From positions 1 to 64,000 of the forward strand of contig NZ_MEEX01000023.1 of the NCBI RefSeq assembly GCF_001724605.1: 64,000 bases of DNA, written 5' to 3'. This document shows, piece after piece, positions 29,235 through 41,787 of the stretch (its first letter is position 1; each line of letters begins with the position of its first letter). Origin of the DNA: Phenylobacterium sp. SCN 70-31 (lineage in GTDB: Bacteria; Pseudomonadota; Alphaproteobacteria; Caulobacterales; Caulobacteraceae). A model generated the notes under the pieces. It saw nothing but the letters and a program-made list of their open reading frames with translations. It was not told the DNA's origin and did not search any database. A program made the position numbers and the translations under genes.

Positions 29235-29719
29235 CGGACGCGCCGGGCTACAGGCCGAATGTCGGCATCGTCCTGTTCCATCCCGACGGCCGCGTCTGGC
29301 TGGGCCGGCGGAAGGGGACGCCGCCGCCTCACAACTGGCAGTTCCCGCAGGGCGGCGTCGATCCGGGCGAAGACCTGGAAACGGCCGCCCGACGCGAACT
29401 CGCCGAGGAGACGGGCGTCGTCCGAGCGACCTACATGGGACGGACCGACGGCTGGATCCTGTATGACTTCCCCCAGGATTACGCGAGTTCGAAGTCCGCG
29501 CGCGGCTTCAAGGGCCAGAAGCAGGTGTGGTTCGCCTTCCGCTTCGACGGCGTCGAGGGCGACTTCGACCTGGAGGCGCACGGCGAGCCCGAGTTCGAGG
29601 CCTGGCGCTGGGCCTATCTCGCAGACACGCCAGGCCTCATCGTCCCATTCAAACGTCACGCCTATGCCGCGGTGGCCGAGGCGTTCGCAGCGTTTGCGGC
29701 CAAACCGCCCACGGGGTGA
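29231..29719 (+). CDS. rppH: RNA pyrophosphohydrolase
   Basis: The 162-residue Nudix enzyme has the full Nudix box GGVDPGEDLETAARRELAEE followed by TGV (about residues 40-62), preceded by NWQFPQ as in RppH. It removes pyrophosphate from 5' ends of mRNA and so starts decay. The ATG overlaps the stop of the deacetylase-like gene (ATGA), so translation is coupled. The length is normal. Confidence 0.95.
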   Translation: MTDAPGYRPNVGIVLFHPDGRVWLGRRKGTPPPHNWQFPQGGVDPGEDLETAARRELAEETGVVRATYMGRTDGWILYDFPQDYASSKSARGFKGQKQVWFAFRFDGVEGDFDLEAHGEPEFEAWRWAYLADTPGLIVPFKRHAYAAVAEAFAAFAAKPPTG

Positions 29720-29781
29720 ATCCTGCATCGCCACATGGCCGTTCGCGGTAAGGTGACGCTCGAGGCGGGCGGGAGCTTTCA

Positions 29782-30546
29782 ATGCCGACCATCGTCATGA
29801 CGCATGGCGCATTCTGCGGCGGATGGGCGTTCGACGCCTTCCGGGAGCCGTTCGAAGCGCGCGGCTGGACGGTTCTGACGCCCGACCTGCCAGGGCACGC
29901 CGAAGGCGGATCCGTGGCGGGCCTCTCGATGTCGGACTACGCCCGCAACCTCGCCCGTCTGGTCGCGGACCTGCCCGAACCCCCGGTGCTGCTGGGCCAT
30001 TCCATGGGCGGGCTGGTGACCCAGCTCGCCGCGCGGCGCGTGGCCGCCCGCGCCCTCGTTCTGCTGGCCCCGTCCCCGCCCTGGGGAATCGCCGGATCGA
30101 CCCTCGAAGAGGCGATCACCGCCTTCGGAGTCCATCTGGCCGATCCGTTCTGGGCCGGGAGCGTGTCTCCGGACCGCCACCTGATGCGGCATCACAGCCT
30201 GGATCGCACCCCCAAGGCCCGGCGCGACGCCATTCTCGCACGGCTGCGTCCAGAAAGCGGACGGGCGGTGCGCGAAGTGCTGAACTGGTGGCTGGACCCC
30301 TTCATGACCACCAGCGTCGGCGTGGGCCCCTTGCCCATGCCATCGCTGGCCATCGCCGGCGACCGCGACGTGGTCCATCCCGCCCTCACCGTCCGCCAGA
30401 CCGCCACGCGCATCGGCGCGACGTTCCGCGTCATGCCCGGCATGAGCCACTGGCTGATCGGCGAAGAGGGCTGGGAGGACGTGGCCGCCATCGCCCTGGA
30501 CTGGCTGGATCAGGTGCGGGTCAGTTCGGCGTCGACAGCTTCATGA
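29782..30546 (+). CDS. alpha/beta fold hydrolase
   Basis: The 254-residue protein begins TIVMTHGAFCGGW (oxyanion region), has the nucleophile elbow GHSMGG (about 72-77), an acidic residue in AGDRDVVHP and a late GMSHWLIGE His. It is a cytoplasmic esterase-like enzyme without a signal peptide; the substrate is unknown. Its 3' end overlaps the convergent exporter gene by 26 nt. Confidence 0.9.
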   Translation: MPTIVMTHGAFCGGWAFDAFREPFEARGWTVLTPDLPGHAEGGSVAGLSMSDYARNLARLVADLPEPPVLLGHSMGGLVTQLAARRVAARALVLLAPSPPWGIAGSTLEEAITAFGVHLADPFWAGSVSPDRHLMRHHSLDRTPKARRDAILARLRPESGRAVREVLNWWLDPFMTTSVGVGPLPMPSLAIAGDRDVVHPALTVRQTATRIGATFRVMPGMSHWLIGEEGWEDVAAIALDWLDQVRVSSASTAS

Positions 30547-30841
30547 GAACCAGGCCGCCCACGATCAGGGCCGCCGCCGCCATCCGCATCGCTCCGGCCT
30601 GTTCGCCCAGCACCATCACGCCGACGATGAAGGCGCCCACGGCGCCGATGCCGGTCCACATCATGTAGGCGACGCCGAGCGGCAGGCTTCGCATCGCCGC
30701 CGCCAGCAGGCCGAAGCTGGCGATCATCGCCACCAGCGTGATCGCGGTCGCCCCGGGGCGCGTGAACCCCTCGGACTGCTTCATGAAGTAGGCCCAGACC
30801 ACTTCCAGAAGCCCGGCGATGAACAGCATGATCCAGGCCAT
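30521..30841 (-). CDS. SMR family exporter, Gdx/SugE type
   Basis: The 106-residue protein has four membrane helices and the SMR Glu in GLLEVVWAYFMK (Glu13). SLPLGVAYMMWTGIGAVGA is closer to the Gdx/SugE guanidinium exporters than to EmrE-type drug exporters. Gdx exports guanidinium in exchange for protons as an antiparallel dimer. The ATG has AAAGGAGGG upstream. A hairpin with an ACGG loop lies about 22-35 nt before the start and may be part of a guanidine-II riboswitch. SMR pairs exist, but only one gene is present here. Confidence 0.85.
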   Translation of the reverse strand: MAWIMLFIAGLLEVVWAYFMKQSEGFTRPGATAITLVAMIASFGLLAAAMRSLPLGVAYMMWTGIGAVGAFIVGVMVLGEQAGAMRMAAAALIVGGLVLMKLSTPN

Positions 30842-30862
30842 GCGGCCCTCCTTTCGAAAGGG

Positions 30863-30919
30863 CCGGGCCGTCCCGGACTTGAAGCGCGTCGGAAGGACAC
30901 GGCGAGGACGTGGCCTCGC
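30863..30919 (-). promoter_or_regulatory. possible guanidine-II (mini-ykkC) riboswitch, half-matching
   Basis: On the minus strand, CCGGG-ACGG-CCCGG (30876-30863) is exactly a mini-ykkC hairpin with an ACGR loop closed by G-C, just before the ribosome site of the Gdx/SugE-type gene. A second hairpin lies 25 nt upstream (GCGAGG / CCTCGC, 30919-30902), but its 6-nt loop CCACGT does not match ACGR. The case is therefore partial. Confidence 0.4.
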
Positions 30920-30971
30920 GGATGAAACGTCGCCCTGGCCTCGGCCGGAGGCCGAAGCGCGGATCAGGGCG

Positions 30972-31610
30972 TCAGAACGAACGTTCCTGATACTGCATCG
31001 TGGCCAGATCGTAGTTCTTGTTGACCTGGGAGTCGTCCGGGTTGCGGACGGTCGAGAAGTTCAGACCGATCGACTGGTTGGTCGTCAGGTACTCCCAGGA
31101 CCGGCGCACGCGCTTCAGACCGTCGGGGTCCTGGGGCTGGGTGTAGTTGGCGGTGGGGTCGAGGGGCGGCTGCTGGACGAAGGCCCAGACGTTGAACGCC
31201 TTGGCGATCTCTTCTTCCTTGCCGATCGGGAAGCGGAAATCGGCCATGCACACCGACTTGTTCGAGCCGGACGGGTACAGGATCACCTGGTAGTTCCGGC
31301 CCTCGCCGCCGAACGGCTTGGCCCAGGTCTGTTCCCGGCGGTTGAGCTTGAAGCCGTGCGACTTGGCGAGGTCTTCCAGAGACTGGCCGCGGACGGCCGG
31401 GCGGCAGATCTGCTCCACCACCTGGATGGCCTCGAAGCCGTAGCCGCTGGTCGGCAGAGGCGGGGGTTCGGGAGCGGGCGCCGGCTCGGGGGTCGCCGCG
31501 GGGGCCGGTTCGACCGCCGGAGGCGCCGCGGGCTGCTCGGCCGGGTCCTGTGCCTGCGCCGCAGTCGCAAGACCCGCGGCGACGATCAGACTGGAGAGAG
31601 CAACACGCAT
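30972..31610 (-). CDS. exported protein of unknown function with Pro/Ala-rich linker
   Basis: The 212-residue protein has a Sec signal peptide (MRVALSSLIVAAGL, cleavage after AQA near residue 20), a Pro/Ala/Glu-rich linker to about residue 52, and a globular part (SGYGFEAIQVVEQICRPAV onward) with two Cys (IC and VCM). I do not recognise a named domain. The ATG at 31610 has AGGGGA upstream. It is downstream of atpC in the same orientation, 116 nt away, so it may or may not share the transcript. Confidence 0.7.
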   Translation of the reverse strand: MRVALSSLIVAAGLATAAQAQDPAEQPAAPPAVEPAPAATPEPAPAPEPPPLPTSGYGFEAIQVVEQICRPAVRGQSLEDLAKSHGFKLNRREQTWAKPFGGEGRNYQVILYPSGSNKSVCMADFRFPIGKEEEIAKAFNVWAFVQQPPLDPTANYTQPQDPDGLKRVRRSWEYLTTNQSIGLNFSTVRNPDDSQVNKNYDLATMQYQERSF

Positions 31611-31726
31611 CAACTTCGATCCCCTGGCGACTTTCGGCCGGCATGAAACTTGACCGAGGCGCCGGAGGCAAGGCCCCCGGGCGGCCAAATTACGGCGGTG
31701 AATTCACGTGCCTGTTAGTTGGCCCG

Positions 31727-31990
31727 TCAGATGGCTTCGACAGCATGTTCCGCGAGAATGGTCAGACCCTCCGGCGTGACATCGGCGAAGCCGCCGCGCA
31801 CCTCGTAGGTGACCACCGCACCGCCGTTGTAGACGCGGACAGGGCCCTCCTTCAGCGCCGTCATGAACGGCGCGTGCCCCGCCAGGACCCCGAAGTCGCC
31901 CTCGGAGCCCGGCGCGTCCACCTGATCCACGAGCCCGTTGAAGAGTTCGCGTTCCGGCGAGACGAGAGAAAAGTTGAGCTTGCCGGCCAT
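31727..31990 (-). CDS. atpC: ATP synthase F1 epsilon subunit (short form)
   Basis: The 87-residue product consists of the beta-sandwich N-domain only (KLNFSLVSPERELF, GDFGVLAGHAPFMTAL, GGFADVTPEGLTILAE) and lacks the C-terminal helical hairpin. The helices normally inhibit the enzyme, so this form may regulate differently; short epsilon subunits are usual in Caulobacterales. It is last in the atpHA-(methyltransferase)-GDC operon, 4 nt after atpD. Confidence 0.93.
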   Translation of the reverse strand: MAGKLNFSLVSPERELFNGLVDQVDAPGSEGDFGVLAGHAPFMTALKEGPVRVYNGGAVVTYEVRGGFADVTPEGLTILAEHAVEAI

Positions 31991-31994
31991 CGCC

Positions 31995-34446
<2,452 letters not shown>

Positions 34447-34453
34447 ACGCCTC

Positions 34454-35086
34454 TCAGGCCTTCCTAAATAACCACCAGGTGCTGTCGTCCATTACGGTCG
34501 TCCGTCTCCAGAAGAACCCGTAATCGACCAGCTTCAGGTCGGGAAAATTGTCGAGATAGAGCGAACCGAAGTCATTCTTGAACAGAAGGTCCGTTTCGCC
34601 GCGATAGGTGATGGTCTCGGGCTTCGGCGAGAAATACTCGGCGCAGAACACGTACTTGGACGAGACGCGATGAATTTCGCGCATCGTCCGATCCAGCAGG
34701 CTGGGATCGACGTGGATCAGGACGCCGGCCGTGAAGGCCATCTCCACCGCGCCGTCGGCCAGCGGGATCTCGTGGCCGAAGCCCTCGATCACGTGGTCGG
34801 CCGGCAGAACGCCGTCGGCCACCAGGCGCTCACGAGCGGCCGGGTTCGGCTCGATGCCCCACAGCTCCATGTCGGCGAGCGCGCGGATGCCCCGCAGGTT
34901 CATGCCCACGTTGGGGCCGACCTCGATGGCGCTGGCCGGCATGTCGCCGACGACGGACCGGAACACCTCGCCCCACACGCGCGCACGGCCGCGAACGGCG
35001 TCGGTCGAAGCGGCGTTGCGCTCCGTGTACCGATCGCCGAAGTCGCCTGACCAGGCTCCCAGCGCCTTGGGGTTGGGGTCCGCCAC
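34454..35086 (-). CDS. class I SAM methyltransferase, pseudaminic-acid-associated type, inside the atp operon
   Basis: The 210-residue protein has [14 protein letters not shown] at the start and the SAM motif [13 protein letters not shown] (about 53-65), with [11 protein letters not shown] and [18 protein letters not shown] later. This matches methylases that usually sit in pseudaminic acid/flagellin glycosylation clusters (TIGR03587-like). The GTG start has AAGGA upstream; it begins 10 nt after the atpA stop and ends 7 nt before atpG, so it must be cotranscribed. The role in this operon is unknown. An earlier in-frame start would overlap atpA and lacks support. Confidence 0.85.
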   Translation of the reverse strand: MADPNPKALGAWSGDFGDRYTERNAASTDAVRGRARVWGEVFRSVVGDMPASAIEVGPNVGMNLRGIRALADMELWGIEPNPAARERLVADGVLPADHVIEGFGHEIPLADGAVEMAFTAGVLIHVDPSLLDRTMREIHRVSSKYVFCAEYFSPKPETITYRGETDLLFKNDFGSLYLDNFPDLKLVDYGFFWRRTTVMDDSTWWLFRKA

Positions 35087-35096
35087 CGATCGTCCT

Positions 35097-37189
<2,093 letters not shown>

Positions 37190-37224
37190 TATAATCCGCC
37201 CGGGTCGCGTTGCGTAACGCCGCA

Positions 37225-37240
37225 AGCGGGGCGCCCCGCT
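37225..37240. repeat. 16-bp perfect palindrome in the atpH leader
   Basis: AGCGGGGCGCCCCGCT is self-complementary and lies 36-51 nt upstream of the atpH start. It could form a leader hairpin or be a protein-binding site. Confidence 0.6.
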
Positions 37241-37250
37241 GCGACTAAAG

Positions 37251-37268
37251 GCTTGAAAGCGCTTGAAA
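37251..37268 (-). repeat. two direct repeats of TTTCAAGC, 10 bp apart, upstream of atpH
   Basis: TTTCAAGC occurs twice on the minus strand (37268-37261 and 37258-37251), one helical turn apart and 62-79 nt upstream of the operon. The spacing suits two protein monomers binding the same face of DNA. Confidence 0.5.
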
Positions 37269-37504
37269 AAAGCACACAGGCTCGGGGCTCGAAAGAACCC
37301 CCGATCCAAAGCCGCGCGCCTACTAGCACGCGATGTTGTGCGTCGCAACCGACGGCGGGGCCTTACGCCACGTCGTCGCGACGCAGGGATGACGTAGGGT
37401 CGGGACCCGATCGCCGGCCGTGGAGGGGCGTCACGCCTTGACTTCCGCGCCGGCGCCGTCCGTGGATCGACGCCCAGGAAGCGCTGCAACAGGGACGATC
37501 CGCC

Positions 37505-38536
37505 ATGACCTCCAAGCTTGTCGCCGACCCGCGGATCGATCCGCGCATCAAGGCCATATTCGGCCTGCCCGACGCGGCGCCCCAGGGCGACATCGAGAGC
37601 CGCGAGGCCCTGGTCGCCGCGGTCAACACGCCCCAGGCGCTGGCGGCCGAGCAGGCGCTGGAGACGCTGTTCTCGGCCTGCGACAACGAGCAGACCGCAC
37701 CGTCGACCGGGCTTAGAACCTGGACCGAAACGATCACGTCTCAGCCCGACGGCAATTCAATCCGGCTGCAGATTATCCGACCGGACACCGAGGCCGTGCT
37801 GCCGTGCGTCTACTACATCCACGGCGGCGGCATGCAGAGCATGTCGTGCTTCAACGGCCTCTACACGTCCTGGGGCCGGATCATCGCGGCGCGGGGCGTC
37901 GCCGTGGTGATGGTGGATTTCCGCAATGCGCTGAGGCCATCGTCGGCGCCCGAGATCGCCCCCTTCCCGGCCGGCCTGAACGACTGCGTCTCGGGGCTGA
38001 AATGGACGGCGGCGAACGCCCAGGCCCTCCGCATCGATCCGGCGCGGATCGTCGTGACCGGCGAGAGCGGCGGCGGCAACCTCGCCATCGCGACCACCCT
38101 GAAACTGAAGCGCGACGGGGACACCGGCCTGCTGAAAGGCCTGTACGCCATGTGCCCCTACATCGCCGGCCGCTGGCCCGCGCCCGACTGTCCCTCGTCG
38201 GTCGAGAACAACGGCATCCTGCTCGATCTGCACAACAACCGCGGCGCCATGGCCTACGGGATCGGCGAACTGGAGGCGAGGAACCCGCTCGCCTGGCCGG
38301 CCTTCGCGGTCGAGGCCGATGTCGCGGGCTTCCCGCCCACCGTCATTCACGTGAACGAGTGCGACCCACTCCGCGACGAAGGCGTGAACTTCTACCGCCT
38401 TCTGTTGCGCGCCGGCGTCCCGGCCCGCTGCCGCCAGGCCATGGGCACGATCCACGGCACGGAAATCTTCTCGATCGCCTGCCCCGACCTCAGCCGCGAC
38501 ACCGCCGCCGACATCGCACGTTTCGCGACGGAATAG
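37505..38536 (+). CDS. alpha/beta hydrolase, HSL (hormone-sensitive lipase-like) family
   Basis: The 343-residue protein has the HSL-family HGGG oxyanion motif ([10 protein letters not shown], about 99) and the nucleophile elbow [11 protein letters not shown] (about 188), with a late GTIHGTE His. It is a carboxylesterase of unknown substrate; no signal peptide is seen. The ATG at 37505 has AGGGACG upstream. The C-terminus leads into a region of intergenic repeats before rpoH. Confidence 0.9.
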   Translation: MTSKLVADPRIDPRIKAIFGLPDAAPQGDIESREALVAAVNTPQALAAEQALETLFSACDNEQTAPSTGLRTWTETITSQPDGNSIRLQIIRPDTEAVLPCVYYIHGGGMQSMSCFNGLYTSWGRIIAARGVAVVMVDFRNALRPSSAPEIAPFPAGLNDCVSGLKWTAANAQALRIDPARIVVTGESGGGNLAIATTLKLKRDGDTGLLKGLYAMCPYIAGRWPAPDCPSSVENNGILLDLHNNRGAMAYGIGELEARNPLAWPAFAVEADVAGFPPTVIHVNECDPLRDEGVNFYRLLLRAGVPARCRQAMGTIHGTEIFSIACPDLSRDTAADIARFATE

Positions 38537-38543
38537 GCTTTCC

Positions 38544-38623
38544 CTTCCCGCGCCAGTGGGAAGGGGAACCGCTCGCCGAAGCCGGCGCCAGTCGGCTGAA
38601 GAGCGAGGGGTGGGAAGGGCAAG
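38544..38623. repeat. intergenic repeat, arm 1 of a head-to-head pair
   Basis: About 80 bp from CTTCCCGCGCC to GGGCAAG matches the reverse complement of 38693-38773 over nearly its full length with scattered changes. Shared pieces include GGCTGAAGAGCG and GAGGGCAAG-like ends. Confidence 0.75.
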
Positions 38624-38692
38624 ACGCGGGCAGGGCGGAGAGATCATCCGCCCGAGGGCTCAGCAGTTCAGGGCGCAACGTCGTGGATGAGG

Positions 38693-38773
38693 CTTGCCCT
38701 CTCCACCACCCGCTCTTCAGCCGGCTCACGCCGGCCTCGGCGGGCGGTCCCCCTCTCCCGCTCCGCGGGAGAG
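38693..38773. repeat. intergenic repeat, arm 2 of a head-to-head pair
   Basis: This is the inverted partner of 38544-38623, separated by 69 bp, and ends six bases before the rpoH stop codon. Its CTCTCCCGC..GCGGGAGAG end resembles repeats near 14225 and 15775. Confidence 0.75.
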
Positions 38774-38778
38774 GAACG

Positions 38779-39666
38779 CTACGCCTCGACCAGGTTCCGC
38801 TCCATGGCCGCGGCCCGCATGGACTTCTGGAGCTTCTCGAAGGCCCGAACCTCGATCTGACGCACGCGCTCGCGGCTGACGCCGTATTCCGCGGCCAGTT
38901 CCTCGAGGGTCGTGGGCTCGTCCTTCAACCGCCGCTCGGTCAGGATGTGACGCTCGCGGTCGGTGAGTTCGGTCATGGCCGCCTCCAGGAGGCTCATCCG
39001 CAGGTTCATCTCCTGATTGTCGGCGACCACGCTCTCCTGGCTGGGCGTCTGGTCGTCCACCAGCCAGTCCTGCCACTCGGCTTCGCCATCGACGCGCAGA
39101 GGCGCATTCAGGCTGGCGTCGCCACCCGCGAGGCGGCGGTTCATGCTGACCACCTCCTCGTCCAGAACGCCCAGCTTGGTGGCGATCTGGCTCACCTGGT
39201 CGGGACGCAGGTCGCCTTCCTGGAGGGCGGCGATCTCGCTCTTGGCCTTGCGCAGGTTGAAGAACAGCTTCTTCTGCGCCGCCGTGGTGCCCATCTTCAC
39301 GAGCGACCAGGACCGCAGGATGTATTCCTGGATCGAGGCCCGGATCCACCACATCGCGTAGGTGGCCAGCCGGAAGCCCTTGTCCGGGTCGAACTTCTTC
39401 ACCGCCTGCATCAGGCCGACGTTGCCCTCGGAGATCACTTCGCCGATCGGCAGGCCATAGCCGCGGTAGCCCATGGCGATCTTCGCCACGAGACGCAGGT
39501 GGCTGGTGACCAGCTGGTGGGCGGCCTCGGGGTCCTGATGCTCCTGCCAACGCTTGGCCAGCATGAACTCCTGGTCCTTGGCCAGCATCGGAAACTTACG
39601 AATCTCAGACAGATACCGGCTCAGTCCGCCTTCCGGCGACATCACGGCAAGCGCGTTCGCGGCCAT
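38779..39666 (-). CDS. rpoH: heat-shock sigma factor sigma-32
   Basis: The 295-residue protein has region 2 (LRLVAKIAMGYRGYGLPI, DKGFRLATYAMWWIRASI), the RpoH box QKKLFFNLR and region 4 (TLEELAAEYGVSRERVRQIE). It directs transcription of heat-shock genes. The length matches Caulobacter RpoH. About 316 nt separate it from the next gene upstream, leaving room for its own promoters. Inverted repeats lie just past its stop. Confidence 0.97.
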   Translation of the reverse strand: MAANALAVMSPEGGLSRYLSEIRKFPMLAKDQEFMLAKRWQEHQDPEAAHQLVTSHLRLVAKIAMGYRGYGLPIGEVISEGNVGLMQAVKKFDPDKGFRLATYAMWWIRASIQEYILRSWSLVKMGTTAAQKKLFFNLRKAKSEIAALQEGDLRPDQVSQIATKLGVLDEEVVSMNRRLAGGDASLNAPLRVDGEAEWQDWLVDDQTPSQESVVADNQEMNLRMSLLEAAMTELTDRERHILTERRLKDEPTTLEELAAEYGVSRERVRQIEVRAFEKLQKSMRAAAMERNLVEA

Positions 39667-39982
39667 GGACTATCCCCTCGAAACCCTGGTTGCACTCTCC
39701 GGGACGTTTCGGCCCGCCGGCGCGCCCTGCCCCCTGGGAGAGCCCCTCGGGGATGGCGTGCAAGCGGCCTCTCCAGCCCCCGCAGACTTCAGATAGGTAT
39801 CCAGCTGCGGTTGCGGTAGGCCGCGGGGAGGACGGCGGCCCGAAAAGTCCGACTTCTACGGTCAGGATTTCTACGCCCCGCCCGTGGCGACAACAAGGCG
39901 CCGTTTCTCATGCGTTCGATAGATGCGCTGCAATGCTGACAGGACGGTGGCCACAGGCGCGCACGGCGCCGCCGGCGCGGCA
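39667..39982. other. region upstream of rpoH
   Basis: This 316 nt gap lies between rpoH and the stop of the peptidase lipoprotein gene. It should hold the rpoH promoters. I could not identify a convincing sigma-70 or sigma-32 element by eye and see no RNA gene or coding frame with support. Confidence 0.4.
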
Positions 39983-40654
39983 TCAGTGGAAATCGATGTG
40001 GATATGGTCGTCGTGTCGGGCGACCGCGCACCCCGCGAAGCGGACCTTGGGGTCGCCCCCGAAGCCCAGGCGCTGCTTCAGGTGGGGCTCCACGAAGATG
40101 CGCCGCACGCGGGAGTCGGCCGACAGCATTCGGATGAGTTCGGCGGTGCGTTCGTCGTCCAGCCGCCAGCCCCGGCCTGCTGGCGGGTCTGGTCGGTCGT
40201 GGTGACCGGAATCGGGAACACAGACCCGCTCCGCCTCGCGGCTGGGCGGTTCGAAGGCGCCATAGCCGGAGGCCGTAGGCGGACTGGCCAGAGGCCGCCC
40301 GTCACGCGTCGCGTAGAACAGGGCGAGATCGATCTGCCGACCGTCTCCGTGGCTGACGTGCGGCGGCATGGGCTTCTCGCCGCGAGGCCAGGAGGCCTCC
40401 ATGAAGAGAACCACGGCGCCGGGGTGGCGGCGGGCCACGCCCGCGGCGGCGTCCGACAACGCGGCAAGCGCCGGTTCGGTCACATAGTGCCGGTGACGGG
40501 CGCAATAGCTCGTGCTCACCGGGCGCAGCGCGCCGCGAGCCTCGCAGGGGAGCGCGACGAGCCCTGGGGCCGGACGCGCGACCGGCTCGGTTGTGGTCAC
40601 CGGTTGGCACGCCGCCACCAGGCCGGCCGCGGCAGCGGCAGCGGCGAGCCTCAC
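39983..40654 (-). CDS. murein peptidase-like lipoprotein (MepA/M74, LAS superfamily)
   Basis: The 223-residue protein has a lipoprotein signal with lipobox LVAAC (Cys16). The catalytic part has PPHVSHGDGRQIDL (HxxGxxxD zinc site) and a terminal HDDHIHIDF, the LAS-type His motif, as in penicillin-insensitive endopeptidase MepA. It should cleave peptidoglycan cross-links in the envelope. Its GTG overlaps the rluD stop (GTGA), so the two are coupled. The exact bond cut is inferred from the family. Confidence 0.8.
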   Translation of the reverse strand: MRLAAAAAAAGLVAACQPVTTTEPVARPAPGLVALPCEARGALRPVSTSYCARHRHYVTEPALAALSDAAAGVARRHPGAVVLFMEASWPRGEKPMPPHVSHGDGRQIDLALFYATRDGRPLASPPTASGYGAFEPPSREAERVCVPDSGHHDRPDPPAGRGWRLDDERTAELIRMLSADSRVRRIFVEPHLKQRLGFGGDPKVRFAGCAVARHDDHIHIDFH

Positions 40655-41631
40655 AGCGCCTCCAGAAGGGTTTCCAGCCGGGAGAGATCCGGCGGAAGCG
40701 CGCTCTCGAAGCGCAACGCCTGGCCCGTGACGGGATGGACGAAGCCCAGGACCGCGGCGTGGAGGGCCTGTCGCGTCAGGCCGGCCTCGGCGATCGCGGC
40801 GCGGACCGGCCCCGCCGGCGCGCCCGAGCCGTAGACCGGATCCCCCAGGCAGGGCGTTCCGCGACTGGCCAGATGCACGCGTATCTGGTGGGTCCGGCCG
40901 GTCTCCAGCCGGCAGGCGACACGCGCGGCCAGCGGCCTCTCCACCGGCCCGAACGTCCGCGCGACGGTATAGTGGGTCACGGCGTGGCGGCCGCCGGACT
41001 TCACCAGCGCCATCTTCTTGCGGTCGTGGGTCGAGCGCGCGATGGCGCCTTCGATGGTCCCGCGGATCGGACTCGGCGCGCCGCGGGTGAAGGCCATGTA
41101 GACCCGCTCGATGTCGTGGCGGGCGAAGAGCGCCGAAAGCCCCTGGTGGGCGGCGTCGGACTTCGCGGCGACCACCACGCCCGAGGTGTCCTTGTCTAGT
41201 CGATGGACGATGCCCGGGCGCGCCACGCCGCCCACGCCCGACAGGCTGTCGCCGCAATGATGCAGCAGGGCGTTGACCACGGTGCCAGTCTCGCTGCCCG
41301 GCGCCGGATGCATGGCCAGGCCCGCCGGCTTGTCGATGACGATCAGGTGCTCGTCCTCGAACAGGATCGTCAGCGGGATGGCCTCGGCCTGCGGGTCGGC
41401 CGGTTCGGGCGGGGGGATGTCGAGTCGGTAGTCGCCGGCCTGGGCCTTCGACTTGCCGTCGCCCACGGGCCGGCCGCCCAGGCTGACGCGCCCCTCGGCG
41501 ATCAGGGCCTGGATGCGCGCCCGGCTGAGGTCGGGCACGGCGTCGGCGAGCGCCTTGTCGATCCGGCCGCCCGCCGCCAGCGACACCACCAGGGTGGTGG
41601 AACGCGCGCCGACCTCTCCCTCAGAGCCCAT
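40651..41631 (-). CDS. rluD: RluA/RluD family 23S rRNA pseudouridine synthase
   Basis: The 326-residue enzyme has an S4 domain (RIDKALADAVPDLSRARIQALI, then EGRVSLGG), and the RluA core with VIDKPAGLAMHP and catalytic Asp in HRLDKDTSGVVV; RVACRLETGRTHQIRVHLA is also typical. RluD makes pseudouridines 1911, 1915 and 1917, and RlmH later methylates 1915. The ATG has AGGAAAC upstream. It is divergent from phoD. Assignment to RluD within RluA family is likely, not certain. Confidence 0.88.
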   Translation of the reverse strand: MGSEGEVGARSTTLVVSLAAGGRIDKALADAVPDLSRARIQALIAEGRVSLGGRPVGDGKSKAQAGDYRLDIPPPEPADPQAEAIPLTILFEDEHLIVIDKPAGLAMHPAPGSETGTVVNALLHHCGDSLSGVGGVARPGIVHRLDKDTSGVVVAAKSDAAHQGLSALFARHDIERVYMAFTRGAPSPIRGTIEGAIARSTHDRKKMALVKSGGRHAVTHYTVARTFGPVERPLAARVACRLETGRTHQIRVHLASRGTPCLGDPVYGSGAPAGPVRAAIAEAGLTRQALHAAVLGFVHPVTGQALRFESALPPDLSRLETLLEAL

Positions 41632-41787
41632 GTTTCCTCTTGGCGGTCTTGATTCCGCGCCCTCTCCGCCGCCGGTCCCGGCGAACTCCATGCAGCACGC
41701 CGCTGGACACGAGCTGTCGTACTCCTGTGGTATGGTTCTGGCAAAACAGGGGCTCGGCCTGAACCGGCCGGACGGGGGGCGGCGGAC

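Larger units (their letters stand above)
37190..37504. other. divergent region upstream of the atp operon and the esterase gene
   Basis: This 315 nt region holds the atp operon promoter. It has a 16-bp palindrome at 37225-37240 and two GCTTGAAA direct repeats at 37251-37268, both described separately. No RNA gene or small CDS was recognised; the esterase side shows only an AGG-containing ribosome site. Confidence 0.5.
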
